Origin: Lachnospiraceae bacterium MD329
Lineage (GTDB): Bacteria; Bacillota; Clostridia; UBA1381
Length of the DNA: 64,000 nt
Assembly: GCA_010206265.1 (NCBI GenBank)
Contig: VIQV01000026.1
Location: forward strand, 186,001 to 250,000
Direction of reading: 5' to 3'
Under the pieces are notes generated by a model that did no database searches, had not been told where the DNA came from, and was given only the letters and a program-made list of their open reading frames with translations. Both the position numbers and the translations under genes were made by a program. Below, piece by piece: positions 16,793 to 25,704 of this stretch (position 1 is the stretch's first letter; every line of letters starts with the position of its first letter).

Positions 16793-16821
16793 TTGACAAA
16801 GTAGGAAATATAAAGTAAAAT
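16793..16821 (+). promoter_or_regulatory. nifS-nifU promoter
   Basis: Perfect -35 TTGACA (16793-16798), 17 bases, TAAAAT (16816-16821). The ribosome-binding site CAGGGAG (16858-16864) follows. Confidence 0.75.
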
Positions 16822-16872
16822 ATATGTGAACAGTTATTCAATTGTTCAATCTTAGGTCAGGGAGATGATATA

Positions 16873-18057
16873 ATGACAGTATATATGGATAATAATGCTA
16901 CAACCTCTTTAAGAAAAGAGGCGCTTGACGCAATGATACCATATTACACGGATATATACGGAAACGCCTCGTCGAAGTTTTATAAAATCGGCAGAGATGC
17001 GGAGCAGGCGCTCTATAAAATGCGTGAAAACGTGGCTAAAAGCATAGGAGCGGCTAACGTGAATGAGATTTATTTCACGAGCTCGGGCTGTGAGGCTGAT
17101 AACTGGGCGATAAAAGGTGCAGCATTTGCGAATCAGGCTAAAGGCAATCATATTATTACAACTAAAATTGAACATCACGCGATTTTAAATGCTTGCGAAT
17201 ATCTTGAAAAGCACGGCTTTGAAGTGACATATCTTGATGTTGACGAGTACGGGTGCGTAAGTGCTGAGGCGGTTGAAAAGGCAATTACGGATAAGACGAT
17301 TCTTATTTCAGTAATGACTGCAAATAACGAAATAGGAACGATTGAACCGATAAAGGAAATCTCAGAGGTGGCGAAACGGCATAAAATAATATTCCATACC
17401 GACGCGGTACAAGCCGTAGGGCATATGCCTGTAAACGTTCAGGAAACGGGAGTGGATATGCTGTCGCTGTCGGCGCATAAGTTCCATGGACCAAAGGGCG
17501 CAGGTGTGCTTTATATAAGAAACGGTGTTCGTATTGATAATCTTATTCACGGCGGCGGACAGGAACGCGGAAAAAGAGCTGCAACCGAAAATTTGGCAGG
17601 AATTGCAGGTTTGGATAAAGCTCTTGAACTGGCAGTTGCAGAGCTTGGTAAAAATACGGCGCATATGAAAAAAATGCGTGACAGACTGATTGAAGGAATT
17701 AAAAAGAATATTCCTTATTGCAGATTGAACGGTCCTGAGGACGAAAGACGTCTTTGCAATAATGTAAATTTCTCTTTTCAGTATGTTGAGGGAGAATCAA
17801 TTCTGATGATGCTTGATATGAAGGGTGTTGCGGCGTCCAGCGGCAGCGCGTGCGCTTCGGGTTCGCTTGACCCGTCACACGTTCTTCTGGCTATCGGACT
17901 TCCTCACGAAATAGCTCACGGTTCGTTGAGGCTGAGCGTAAGCGAGGATACAACAGCGGAAGAGGTTGATTATATAATTGAAGTTCTTCCGCCTATAATT
18001 CAGAGATTGAGAGATATGTCACCGCTATATGAAGGTGTTGCGAAAGGAGATAAATAA
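16873..18057 (+). CDS. nifS: Cysteine desulfurase NifS
   Basis: 394 residues. A PLP-dependent class V aminotransferase. It opens with MTVYMDNNATTSLRKEAL; the PLP lysine lies in SLSAHKFHGPKGAG (near residue 203) and the catalytic cysteine in SSGSACASGSLDPSHV (near 325). It moves sulfur from cysteine to the scaffold encoded next, for Fe-S cluster assembly. Firmicutes of this type often use NifS/NifU as housekeeping Fe-S genes, independent of nitrogen fixation; no nif structural genes are here. nifU starts 2 bases after the stop codon. Confidence 0.95.
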   Translation: MTVYMDNNATTSLRKEALDAMIPYYTDIYGNASSKFYKIGRDAEQALYKMRENVAKSIGAANVNEIYFTSSGCEADNWAIKGAAFANQAKGNHIITTKIEHHAILNACEYLEKHGFEVTYLDVDEYGCVSAEAVEKAITDKTILISVMTANNEIGTIEPIKEISEVAKRHKIIFHTDAVQAVGHMPVNVQETGVDMLSLSAHKFHGPKGAGVLYIRNGVRIDNLIHGGGQERGKRAATENLAGIAGLDKALELAVAELGKNTAHMKKMRDRLIEGIKKNIPYCRLNGPEDERRLCNNVNFSFQYVEGESILMMLDMKGVAASSGSACASGSLDPSHVLLAIGLPHEIAHGSLRLSVSEDTTAEEVDYIIEVLPPIIQRLRDMSPLYEGVAKGDK

Positions 18058-18059
18058 CT

Positions 18060-18488
18060 ATGTATAGTGAAAAAGTAATGGACCATTTTTCAAATCCAAG
18101 AAATGTCGGAGAGATTGAGGGCGCAAATGCAGTCGGTGAAGTAGGTAATGCAAAGTGCGGCGATATAATGAAGATATATATGGATATACAGGATAATGTT
18201 ATACAGGACGTTAAATTTAAAACATTCGGCTGCGGCGCGGCAATAGCTACAAGCTCTATGGCAACTGAAATGGTAAAGGGTAAGACGGTGGACGAGGCTC
18301 TGGCGCTTACAAATAAGGCGGTTATGGAGGCTCTTGACGGACTCCCGAAAGAAAAGATACACTGCTCCGTGCTTGCGGAGGAGGCAATACAGTCAGCTAT
18401 TGAGGACTATAAAAGACGTAACGGAGAATCAAGCGGCGAAAGTAAATGTGATTTTTGCTGTCATAAATGTAATGATATAAGCGAATAG
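18060..18488 (+). CDS. nifU: Fe-S cluster scaffold NifU/IscU-type
   Basis: 142 residues: the IscU domain only, without the C-terminal Nfu domain of true nitrogen-fixation NifU. Three scaffold cysteines are visible in AKCGDIMKIYM, TFGCGAAIATSSM and KIHCSVLAEEA. The protein ends in an extra cysteine cluster, KCDFCCHKCNDISE, after a Ser/Gly/Glu-rich linker; such a tail is not part of the core fold and might bind metal. It works with NifS to build clusters. Confidence 0.93.
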   Translation: MYSEKVMDHFSNPRNVGEIEGANAVGEVGNAKCGDIMKIYMDIQDNVIQDVKFKTFGCGAAIATSSMATEMVKGKTVDEALALTNKAVMEALDGLPKEKIHCSVLAEEAIQSAIEDYKRRNGESSGESKCDFCCHKCNDISE

Positions 18489-18495
18489 AACATAT

Positions 18496-18547
18496 AATAT
18501 GGTGTTGGTATCTGGTAACAAATCAGACGGCTGACACCATATTTTGT
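18496..18547 (+). terminator. Hairpin terminator after nifU
   Basis: AATATGGTGT (18497-18506 region) pairs with ACACCATATT (18535-18544 region), followed by TTTG. The loop holds a further short pairing (TCTG with CAGA). Confidence 0.55.
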
Positions 18548-18630
18548 GTATTACGGGGTAAAAGTAACTATATTTAATACTATATATTTTGGCAAAATTA
18601 ACAATATTTTTATTAATTTCAAATAATATA

Positions 18631-18659
18631 TTGCAATAGAGGGGCGGATAGTATATAAT
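18631..18659 (+). promoter_or_regulatory. fapR operon promoter
   Basis: TTGCAA (18631-18636), 17 bases, TATAAT (18654-18659). The start of transcription would fall near 18666, immediately upstream of the FapR operator. Confidence 0.7.
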
Positions 18660-18674
18660 CATTTAGATGATATT

Positions 18675-18691
18675 TTAGTACCTGTTACTAA
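18675..18691 (+). promoter_or_regulatory. FapR operator
   Basis: TTAGTACCTGTTACTAA is a 17-base near-palindrome that closely matches the known FapR box (TTAGTACCTGATACTAA type). It overlaps the likely start of transcription, so FapR bound here would block its own operon until malonyl-CoA accumulates. Confidence 0.88.
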
Positions 18692-18736
18692 CAATAATTG
18701 ATAAAATGTCGAATTTTACGGAAAGGAGCGCTCAGA

Positions 18737-19297
18737 ATGACGAGAACTGCGCTGAAAAAACAGCGTCACGAATTTTTGTTACGGCAGATAAAGCAGAACC
18801 CGTTTCTTAAAGACGAGGAGCTTGCAGAAGTCTGTAATGTGAGTGTGTCCACCATACGTTTTGACAGGGCTGAACTTGGAATTGCGGAATACAGGGAAAG
18901 AGTGAAATCCGCTGCCGAGGAAGGTATGGGAACAGGTATCATTGCTACAGGCGAAGTGCTTGACCTTAATTTGTTTCGTGACGGAATATCGGTTTTAAAA
19001 ACAGATAAAACAATGGTATTTCCTGAAACGGATATAGTTAAGGGACAATATATATACGCGTTTGCCGAAAATCTTGCGCTGAGCGTAATAGACGCGAAGG
19101 CGGCGCTTGTGAAAATAGCGAATGTTAAGTATACGCACGAGGCGCACGCAGGTGAAAGCCTTGTTGCAAAATCCGAGGTTATGCGCGTAAAAGAAAAAGA
19201 ATTTGTTGTCCGTGTAGTCATAAAAGCGAATTTGAACGAGGTTTTCAGAGGAAAGTTCAATATGCTTGTGACTGACGGAGAATTTGCGGAGGAATAA
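18737..19297 (+). CDS. fapR: Fatty acid and phospholipid biosynthesis regulator FapR
   Basis: 186 residues from ATG 18737, preceded by GAAAGGAG (18720-18727). An earlier in-frame codon at 18698 would place translation inside the leader and is unlikely. Residues 1-60 are a DeoR-like helix-turn-helix (LKDEELAEVCNVSVSTIRFD, then RAELGI). Residues about 75-186 form a hotdog-fold domain that in the family binds malonyl-CoA, the inducer. It heads the plsX-fab operon and its own operator lies just upstream. Confidence 0.95.
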   Translation: MTRTALKKQRHEFLLRQIKQNPFLKDEELAEVCNVSVSTIRFDRAELGIAEYRERVKSAAEEGMGTGIIATGEVLDLNLFRDGISVLKTDKTMVFPETDIVKGQYIYAFAENLALSVIDAKAALVKIANVKYTHEAHAGESLVAKSEVMRVKEKEFVVRVVIKANLNEVFRGKFNMLVTDGEFAEE

Positions 19298-20305
19298 ATG
19301 AAAATTATAATTGATGCTATGGGCGGTGATAACGCTCCTCAGGCGCCTGTTGAGGCGGCTGTAAAGGCAGTTGAAACGCTTGATGTAGATATAGTTCTTG
19401 TGGGAGATACAGAAAGACTGAAAGCGGAAGTTAAAAAATACGGAAAAAAGTCTGACCGTATAGCATACGCTCAGGCAGATGATATAATATCAAATCACGA
19501 GGAACCTGCTATGGCTGTAAGGAGCAAGAAAAATGCGTCTGTAGTCGTGGCGGCAAGAATGTTGAAAAACGGTGATGGTGACGCAATGCTGTCAATGGGA
19601 AATACGGGCGCACTGCTTGCCGCAGGACTGTTGATTGTAGGCAGAATCAAAGGCGTTCTGCGTCCTGCAATAGGAACACTTTTGCCAAGCGCAAAGGGTC
19701 CGAAAATGCTTATAGACGCAGGAGCTAATACAAATTGTAAAGCTGAAAATCTTGTACAGTTTGCCACAATGGGCAGTATTTATATGAAAAATGTTCTCGG
19801 AGCCGAGAACCCGACTGTGGGAATAATATCAAACGGCGAGGAAGAAGGGAAAGGCGACGAGCTTACAAAAGAAACGTTCCAGTTGTTAAAAAAAGCTCCC
19901 GTAAACTTTATAGGCAATATTGAGGGCCGCGACGTTATGGAGGGCACTGCAGAAGTTATGGTATGCGACGGGTTTGTAGGTAATGTGATTCTGAAAACCG
20001 TTGAAGGTATGGGGCACGTTGTGAGCAGTAAGATTCGTGAGATATTTGAAAAGAGTATAATAACAAAGCTTGCCGCAGTTCTTGTTATGGGCGGCATAAG
20101 AGAGTTTAAGCAGTCAATGGACTACCGTGAATACGGAGGCGCACCTTTGCTGGGAACGAAAAAACCTGTAATCAAAGGACACGGCTCGTCAGATGCGAAA
20201 GCGGTATTGTCCGCGATACGTCAGGCAAAAAGGTTTGTCGAAACGGAACTGACTGAAACAATTGCAAAGAATATAACCGATATGGAGGCTGGGACAAATG
20301 ATTAA
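19298..20305 (+). CDS. plsX: Phosphate acyltransferase PlsX
   Basis: 335 residues. The start MKIIIDAMGGDNAPQAPVEA and the GAD loops ISNGEEEGKGDELTKETF are typical. It converts acyl-ACP to acyl-phosphate for PlsY, the first step of phospholipid synthesis. The ATG follows the fapR stop directly, and the last 8 bases overlap fabH, so the genes are translationally coupled. Confidence 0.96.
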   Translation: MKIIIDAMGGDNAPQAPVEAAVKAVETLDVDIVLVGDTERLKAEVKKYGKKSDRIAYAQADDIISNHEEPAMAVRSKKNASVVVAARMLKNGDGDAMLSMGNTGALLAAGLLIVGRIKGVLRPAIGTLLPSAKGPKMLIDAGANTNCKAENLVQFATMGSIYMKNVLGAENPTVGIISNGEEEGKGDELTKETFQLLKKAPVNFIGNIEGRDVMEGTAEVMVCDGFVGNVILKTVEGMGHVVSSKIREIFEKSIITKLAAVLVMGGIREFKQSMDYREYGGAPLLGTKKPVIKGHGSSDAKAVLSAIRQAKRFVETELTETIAKNITDMEAGTND

Positions 20306-21269
20306 CGCAAAAATAACCGGTGTGGGAGGATATGTACCCGAAAAGGTTTATGACAATGCGTATATGGAAAGTATTGTTGATACGAGTGACGAATGGATTA
20401 TAAGACGTACGGGAGTAAAAGAAAGGCATATTTCCGACGATAATGAATATACCTCGGATATGGCTATTAAGGCATCTCAGATTGCTCTTGAAAATTCAGG
20501 CTTGAAGGCAGAGGAACTTGACCTTATAATTCTGGCTACCGTAACTCCTGATTATTTCACGCCTGCGTGCGCTTGTCTTGTGCAAAAGGCTCTTGGTGCG
20601 GTAAATGCGGCGGCGTTTGATTATAATGCGGCGTGTTCGGCATTTGTAACGGGACTTACGATAGCAAAACAGTTTATAGCGGCAGGTACATATAAAAATG
20701 TACTTGTTGTGTGCGCAGATACACTTAGCAAGGCGACAGACTATGCTGACAGAGCAACGTGCGTATTGTTTGGTGATGCTGCCGGAGCGGCAGTTGTATC
20801 CGCGACAGAGGAAAACGGAATAATGGAAACAGAGCTTGGCTCAGACGGTGATTTGGCTATTACTGCGCTTGCATACAGAAACAGTGATGAAGAAAATGAA
20901 AAGCGCGTAAGCAAAAGAAAAGAAACAATATGGATGGCAGGTCAGGCAGTAATGAAGTTTGCTGTAAAGGCTATGGCAGACGCGTCGCTGAGAGTGCTTG
21001 AAAAATCAGGTCTAAGCTGGGACGATATTACTCTTGTAATACCACATCAGGCGAACTATAGAATAGTTGACAGCGCAATAAAAAGAATGGGAATAACAGA
21101 AGATAAGGTATTTTTAACACTTGAAAAATACGGAAATACTTCTGCGTCGTGTATACCTGTTGCTCTTAGCGAGGCAGTGGCGGAAGGCAGAATAAAAAAA
21201 GGCGATAAGATTATACTTGTCGGCTTTGGCGGTGGATTGACTTGGGGCGCGGCACTTCTTGAATGGTAA
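20298..21269 (+). CDS. fabH: Beta-ketoacyl-ACP synthase III
   Basis: 323 residues. Thiolase fold with catalytic Cys in FDYNAACSAFVTGL (near residue 113), His in VIPHQANYRI (near 250) and Asn in EKYGNTSASCIP (near 280). It condenses acetyl- or branched acyl-CoA with malonyl-ACP to start fatty acid synthesis. ATG 20298 overlaps the end of plsX. Confidence 0.96.
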   Translation: MINAKITGVGGYVPEKVYDNAYMESIVDTSDEWIIRRTGVKERHISDDNEYTSDMAIKASQIALENSGLKAEELDLIILATVTPDYFTPACACLVQKALGAVNAAAFDYNAACSAFVTGLTIAKQFIAAGTYKNVLVVCADTLSKATDYADRATCVLFGDAAGAAVVSATEENGIMETELGSDGDLAITALAYRNSDEENEKRVSKRKETIWMAGQAVMKFAVKAMADASLRVLEKSGLSWDDITLVIPHQANYRIVDSAIKRMGITEDKVFLTLEKYGNTSASCIPVALSEAVAEGRIKKGDKIILVGFGGGLTWGAALLEW

Positions 21270-21301
21270 AAAATTTTATTCTAAGAAAGGAATATACAAT
21301 T

Positions 21302-22243
21302 ATGAACACAAGAATATGTAAATTACTTGGAATTGAATATCCGATTTTTCAGGGCGGTATGGCTTGGGTAGCTACTGCTGAACTTGCGGCAGCCGTATCA
21401 AACGGCGGCGGAATAGGATTTATAGCGGCAGGTAATGCGCCTGCTGACGTGGTACGTGAACAAATTCATAAAGCTAAATCGCTTACGGATAAACCGTTTG
21501 GCGTTAATGTTATGATGATGTCGCCTTTTGTTGAGGAAGTAATGCAGGTTATTATTGAGGAAAAACCTGCCGCAGTTGCAACCGGTGCGGGAAATCCGGG
21601 AAAGTACATACCTGCTCTTAAGGAGGCAGGCATAAAGGTAATGCCTGTTGTAGCGAGTGTGGCTATGGCGAAGAAAATGGAAAAAGACGGTGCAGATGCA
21701 GTAATTGCAGAGGGTACTGAGGCAGGCGGACATATCGGAGAACTTACCACTATGGTGCTTGTACCGCAGGTTGCGGACGCTGTAGAGATACCTGTAGTTG
21801 CAGCAGGTGGTATTGCAGACAGCCGCGGCGCTGTTGCGGCATTTGCTCTTGGCGCGGACGGTATACAGGTCGGAACACGCTTTATCTGTTCTTGCGAATG
21901 TATCGCACACGAGAATTATAAACAAGCGGTTGTAAAAGCAAAGGATAGAGATGCGGTTGTTACGGGACGCAGTACAGGCGCGCCTGTAAGAGCGTTAAAG
22001 AATAAACTTACACGTGAATATGACAGACTTGAAAAGTCAGGTGCGTCATTTGAAGAAATTGAGGCGCTTGGAGTAGGCGGACTGAGAAAGGCGTTTACTG
22101 ACGGTGATACACAGATGGGTTCGCTTATGGCAGGTCAATCGGCGGCTATGGTAGATAAAATTGAATCTTGTGCCGATATAATAAAGAGTTATTTTAATGG
22201 TGTTGAGAGCGTAATTGAAACGATAAACTCAAAATTGAATTAA
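21302..22243 (+). CDS. fabK: Enoyl-ACP reductase II (FMN-dependent)
   Basis: 313 residues from ATG 21302 (MNTRICKLLGIEYPIFQGG), preceded by AAAGGAA (21285-21291); the earlier frame start at 21263 overlaps fabH and is unlikely. A nitronate monooxygenase/FabK TIM barrel with GGMAWVATAELAAAVSNGGG and AEGTEAGGHIG. FabK catalyses the last step of each elongation cycle and is not inhibited by triclosan. No fabI is in the window, consistent with FabK use in Clostridia. Confidence 0.93.
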   Translation: MNTRICKLLGIEYPIFQGGMAWVATAELAAAVSNGGGIGFIAAGNAPADVVREQIHKAKSLTDKPFGVNVMMMSPFVEEVMQVIIEEKPAAVATGAGNPGKYIPALKEAGIKVMPVVASVAMAKKMEKDGADAVIAEGTEAGGHIGELTTMVLVPQVADAVEIPVVAAGGIADSRGAVAAFALGADGIQVGTRFICSCECIAHENYKQAVVKAKDRDAVVTGRSTGAPVRALKNKLTREYDRLEKSGASFEEIEALGVGGLRKAFTDGDTQMGSLMAGQSAAMVDKIESCADIIKSYFNGVESVIETINSKLN

Positions 22244-22256
22244 GGAGAACGTAATA

Positions 22257-23192
22257 ATGGGTAAATTAGCATTTGTATTCGCAGGACAGGGCGCGCAGGC
22301 TGTCGGAATGGGCAAGGAGCTTGCAGAAAATTTCCCTGTTGCAGATAAGGCATTTGACGAGGCAAGCGAGGCACTGGGATTTGATATTAAAGATATGATT
22401 TTTAATGGTGACGCGGAAACTCTTATGATTACTGAAAATACTCAGCCTACAATAGTAACAATGAGTGTTGCGGCATTAAGAGTTCTGGAGGAAAAAGGTA
22501 TAAAACCTGATGTTGTTGCAGGTCTTAGTCTTGGAGAATATACAGCGCATATTGCGTCGGGTTCAATGAATTTTGCTGACGGCGTAAGACTTGTGAAAAA
22601 ACGCGGTAAGTATATGCAGGAAGAAGTTCCTGTCGGTAAAGGTGCAATGGCGGCTATAATCGCGCTGAGCGCTGACGACGTTATGAAATGCTGTGAGGCG
22701 GCGTCTGAAATAGGCGTATGCTCACCTGCAAACTTCAATTGCCCCGGACAGATTGTTGTATCAGGCGAAGTGGACGCGGTTAACAAATGCTGTGAGCTTG
22801 CCAAGGAAAAGGGCGCAAAACGCGCAATGCTGCTGCCTGTTTCGGCTCCGTTCCATTGTTCAATGCTGATTGGCGCAGGTGAAAAGCTTGCAAAGGAGCT
22901 TGAAAATGTTGAAGTGAGCGATATGCAGATACCTGTTATTACAAACGTAACGGCAGATTACGTTTCTTCCAAAGAAGATATTAAACCACTTTTAATTAAG
23001 CAGGTTTCTTCATCGGTAAAATGGGAGGATACAATAAGAAAAATGATTGCAGACGGTGTCGATACATTTGTTGAAGTGGGACCGGGTAAGGCTTTAAGCG
23101 GTTTTATAAAGAAGGTTTCGCGTGATGTAAGAGTATATAATGTAGAAGATATGGCGTCATTGGAAAAAACTTTAGAAGGGCTTAATGCATAA
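22257..23192 (+). CDS. fabD: Malonyl-CoA:ACP transacylase
   Basis: 311 residues. The start GKLAFVFAGQGAQAVGMGKE, the catalytic Ser in VAGLSLGEYTAH (near 92) and the His in PVSAPFHCSML (near 200) are all present. It loads malonyl groups on ACP. Ribosome-binding site AAGGAG at 22242-22247, overlapping the fabK stop. Confidence 0.96.
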   Translation: MGKLAFVFAGQGAQAVGMGKELAENFPVADKAFDEASEALGFDIKDMIFNGDAETLMITENTQPTIVTMSVAALRVLEEKGIKPDVVAGLSLGEYTAHIASGSMNFADGVRLVKKRGKYMQEEVPVGKGAMAAIIALSADDVMKCCEAASEIGVCSPANFNCPGQIVVSGEVDAVNKCCELAKEKGAKRAMLLPVSAPFHCSMLIGAGEKLAKELENVEVSDMQIPVITNVTADYVSSKEDIKPLLIKQVSSSVKWEDTIRKMIADGVDTFVEVGPGKALSGFIKKVSRDVRVYNVEDMASLEKTLEGLNA

Positions 23193-23206
23193 AGGGGGTA
23201 ATATAT

Positions 23207-23947
23207 ATGTTAAAAGGGAGAACAGCTGTAATTACAGGTTCGGGAAGAGGAATCGGAAAGGCTATAGCCTTAAAGCTTGCGGCGAATGGAGCAAATATCG
23301 TTATTAACGATATTCCGTCCTCGGACTATGCAGACGAAACTTGTGAGGAGATTAAGGCGCTTGGCGTTGACGCTATTGTCGTAAAAGGCGACGTAAGAAA
23401 GAAAGATGATGTTGAGGCTCTTATTTCAGCAGCTATAGAAAAATTCGGAAAGATAGATATATTTGTAAATAACGCAGGCATTACCCGTGACGGTCTTATG
23501 ATTAGAATGAACGAAGAGGATTGGGACCTTGTAATGGACATAAATCTCAAAGGCTCATTTAACTGTATTAAGGCTGTTGCAAGACCTATGATGAAACAGA
23601 GAAGCGGTTCAATTATAAATATAGCCTCTATTGTAGGAGTAATGGGTAACGCAGGACAGGCGAACTATGTTGCGTCTAAAGCAGGACTTATCGGTCTTAC
23701 AAAGACAACTGCAAAAGAATTTGCGTCAAGAGGTATAAGATGTAATGCCGTTGCGCCGGGATTTATACGTTCTGCAATGACGGACGTTTTAACAGACGAA
23801 GTTAAACAGCAATATTTTAATGCAATACCGCTTGGAAAATTCGGTGAAACCGATAATATTGCAGATGTTGTAGTATTCCTTGCGTCAGATATGTCGAAGT
23901 ATGTTACAGGTCAGACTATTAATGTAGACGGCGGCTTAGTGATGTAG
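23207..23947 (+). CDS. fabG: 3-oxoacyl-ACP reductase
   Basis: 246 residues. Short-chain dehydrogenase: [15 protein letters not shown] binds NADPH, NNAG is present (near 86), and the catalytic set includes Ser in [11 protein letters not shown] and YVASKAG (Tyr near 150). It reduces beta-ketoacyl-ACP. Ribosome-binding site AAAGGGGG (23191-23198). Confidence 0.95.
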   Translation: MLKGRTAVITGSGRGIGKAIALKLAANGANIVINDIPSSDYADETCEEIKALGVDAIVVKGDVRKKDDVEALISAAIEKFGKIDIFVNNAGITRDGLMIRMNEEDWDLVMDINLKGSFNCIKAVARPMMKQRSGSIINIASIVGVMGNAGQANYVASKAGLIGLTKTTAKEFASRGIRCNAVAPGFIRSAMTDVLTDEVKQQYFNAIPLGKFGETDNIADVVVFLASDMSKYVTGQTINVDGGLVM

Positions 23948-24005
23948 CTATATAATTCCTTGTGAATTTTATATAAACAATACCGAAAGGGGGTGCAGTA
24001 AGATA

Positions 24006-24236
24006 ATGGAGGAATTTGAAAGAGTAAAGAACGTTATCGTTGACCAGCTTAGCGTTGATGCTGAAGAAGTAACAATGGAGGCATCATTTGTTGACGATTT
24101 GGGTGCAGACTCATTGGATGTTGTTGAGCTTATTATGGGACTTGAAACAGAATTTGATATTGAAATCCCTGATGAAGATGCTGAAAAAATCGGTACAGTA
24201 GGCGATGCAGTAGACTATATCAAGAGTCATGCGTAA
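24006..24236 (+). CDS. acpP: Acyl carrier protein
   Basis: 76 residues. Phosphopantetheine attachment Ser in [13 protein letters not shown] (near residue 37). Strongly acidic, as usual. Ribosome-binding site AAAGGGGG about 10-15 bases upstream. A hairpin directly downstream may end or process part of the operon transcript, allowing acpP to be made in excess of fabF. Confidence 0.97.
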   Translation: MEEFERVKNVIVDQLSVDAEEVTMEASFVDDLGADSLDVVELIMGLETEFDIEIPDEDAEKIGTVGDAVDYIKSHA

Positions 24237-24240
24237 GGAG

Positions 24241-24286
24241 TAGTGCCCTGCAGCTAATACGCTTGGGTGCGGGGCACTAACTTTTT
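24241..24286 (+). terminator. Hairpin between acpP and fabF (attenuator or processing site)
   Basis: TAGTGCCC (24241-24248) pairs with GGGCACTA (24272-24279), followed by ACTTTTT. The T run is short, so termination is probably partial. Confidence 0.6.
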
Positions 24287-24322
24287 AAGTAAGAAGAATA
24301 AATGATATTTATATATACAAAT

Positions 24323-24375
24323 AGGAGGTGAATAGCTTGTTATGCAGAATTTAATCAGCATAGCAAGTAAGACAG
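24323..24375 (+). promoter_or_regulatory. Leader with displaced ribosome-binding site before fabF
   Basis: AGGAGG (24323-24328) is well placed for a TTG at 24337 (six-codon frame, stop at 24352) or, less ideally, an ATG at 24342 whose 28-codon frame overlaps the start of fabF. The fabF ATG at 24376 has no close ribosome-binding site. Translation of fabF may be coupled to one of these short frames. Confidence 0.45.
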
Positions 24376-25614
24376 ATGAAACGAGTTGTTGTAACCGGCT
24401 TGGGTGCGGTAACCCCTATCGGAAATAATGTTGAGTCCTTTTGGAACGGTATAAAAGAAGGTAAATGCGGTATAGATAAGGTAACGCATTTTGACGCGTC
24501 AGAATTTAAAACACAAATAGCAGGTGAAGTAAAAGATTTTGACCCTACAGAATATATAGAAAAGAAAGAAGCGCGTAAAATGGACAGATATACACAGCTT
24601 GCTGTAGTTGCGGCAAGTGAGGCTGTAAAGGATTCCGGACTTAATATGGAGGAAGAGGACGCGTGGAGAGTCGGAGTTATAACAGGCTCCGGAATCGGCG
24701 GTATTACCACCTTGGAAGAACAGCATAACGCACTTCTGGAAAAAGGTCCGGGACGTGTAAGCCCGTTCTTTATACCTATGATGATTGGAAATATGGGCGC
24801 GGCTCAGATTGCAATTAAGTTTAAGGCAAGAGGTATTAATGAGAATATTGTTACAGCCTGTGCGTCAAGTACAAATGCAATAGGCGACGCATTAAGACAT
24901 ATTCAGCACGGTCATAATGATGTGATTATTGCAGGCGGTGCAGAGGCGGCTGTAAGTCCACTGTCATTTGCAGGATTTTGCAGTATGAAGGCTATGTCAA
25001 CGAGAAACGACGACCCTCAGACTGCGTCAAGACCATTTGACGCTGAACGCGACGGTTTTGTACTTAGCGAGGGTGCAGGTTTTGTTGTACTTGAAGAATT
25101 AGAGCACGCTAAAAAACGCGGAGCTAATATTTACTGCGAGCTTGTGGGCTACGGTGCAACTGACGACGCATACCATATCACAAGTCCCATTCCGGGCGGT
25201 GAAGGCGGAGCAAAGGCAATGGAGCTTGCAATAAAAGATGCAGGTTTAGAGCCTAAAGACATAACATATATCAATGTGCACGGTACATCTACAAAATATA
25301 ACGATAGTTTTGAAACACAGGCAATAAAGAGTGTATTTGGCAGTGCGGCAGAAACTGTTGCGGTAAGTTCAACAAAGTCAATGACAGGACATCTTCTTGG
25401 CGCCGCAGGCGGTATAGAGGCTATAGTATGTGCATTGTCGATAAAGGAAGGTTATATTCCTGCTACAATAAACTATCAGAATCCTGACCCTGAATGTGAC
25501 CTTGACATTGTTCCGAATAAAGGAAGAGAACAGGAAGTTAAGACTGCAATGTCAAATTCACTTGGTTTTGGCGGACATAATGCAACTATCGTATTAAAGA
25601 AGTACGAAGACTAA
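24376..25614 (+). CDS. fabF: Beta-ketoacyl-ACP synthase II
   Basis: 412 residues. The N-terminus [19 protein letters not shown] fixes the start. Catalytic Cys in [14 protein letters not shown] (near 163), His in [11 protein letters not shown] (near 303) and His in [14 protein letters not shown] (near 340). It elongates acyl-ACP. fabZ and acetyl-CoA carboxylase genes, usually next in related Clostridia, are not here; the operon ends at the hairpin at 25635. Confidence 0.96.
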   Translation: MKRVVVTGLGAVTPIGNNVESFWNGIKEGKCGIDKVTHFDASEFKTQIAGEVKDFDPTEYIEKKEARKMDRYTQLAVVAASEAVKDSGLNMEEEDAWRVGVITGSGIGGITTLEEQHNALLEKGPGRVSPFFIPMMIGNMGAAQIAIKFKARGINENIVTACASSTNAIGDALRHIQHGHNDVIIAGGAEAAVSPLSFAGFCSMKAMSTRNDDPQTASRPFDAERDGFVLSEGAGFVVLEELEHAKKRGANIYCELVGYGATDDAYHITSPIPGGEGGAKAMELAIKDAGLEPKDITYINVHGTSTKYNDSFETQAIKSVFGSAAETVAVSSTKSMTGHLLGAAGGIEAIVCALSIKEGYIPATINYQNPDPECDLDIVPNKGREQEVKTAMSNSLGFGGHNATIVLKKYED

Positions 25615-25634
25615 TTTAATAAATTATTACAAAT

Positions 25635-25663
25635 AGAGGATGTTTCTGAGAAACACCCTCTAA
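25635..25663 (+). terminator. Hairpin after fabF
   Basis: AGAGGATGTTTC (25635-25646) pairs with GAAACACCCTCT (about 25650-25661) with one mismatch. A weak T-rich tract follows. Confidence 0.5.
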
Positions 25664-25704
25664 TTGTTCATTTATGTGACTTGATTTGTGAAAGGAGTTT
25701 TAAA

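Noticed and set aside
16873-18488. Nitrogen fixation genes
   Set aside because: NifS and NifU-like scaffold alone are housekeeping Fe-S genes in Clostridia; no nifHDK is near.
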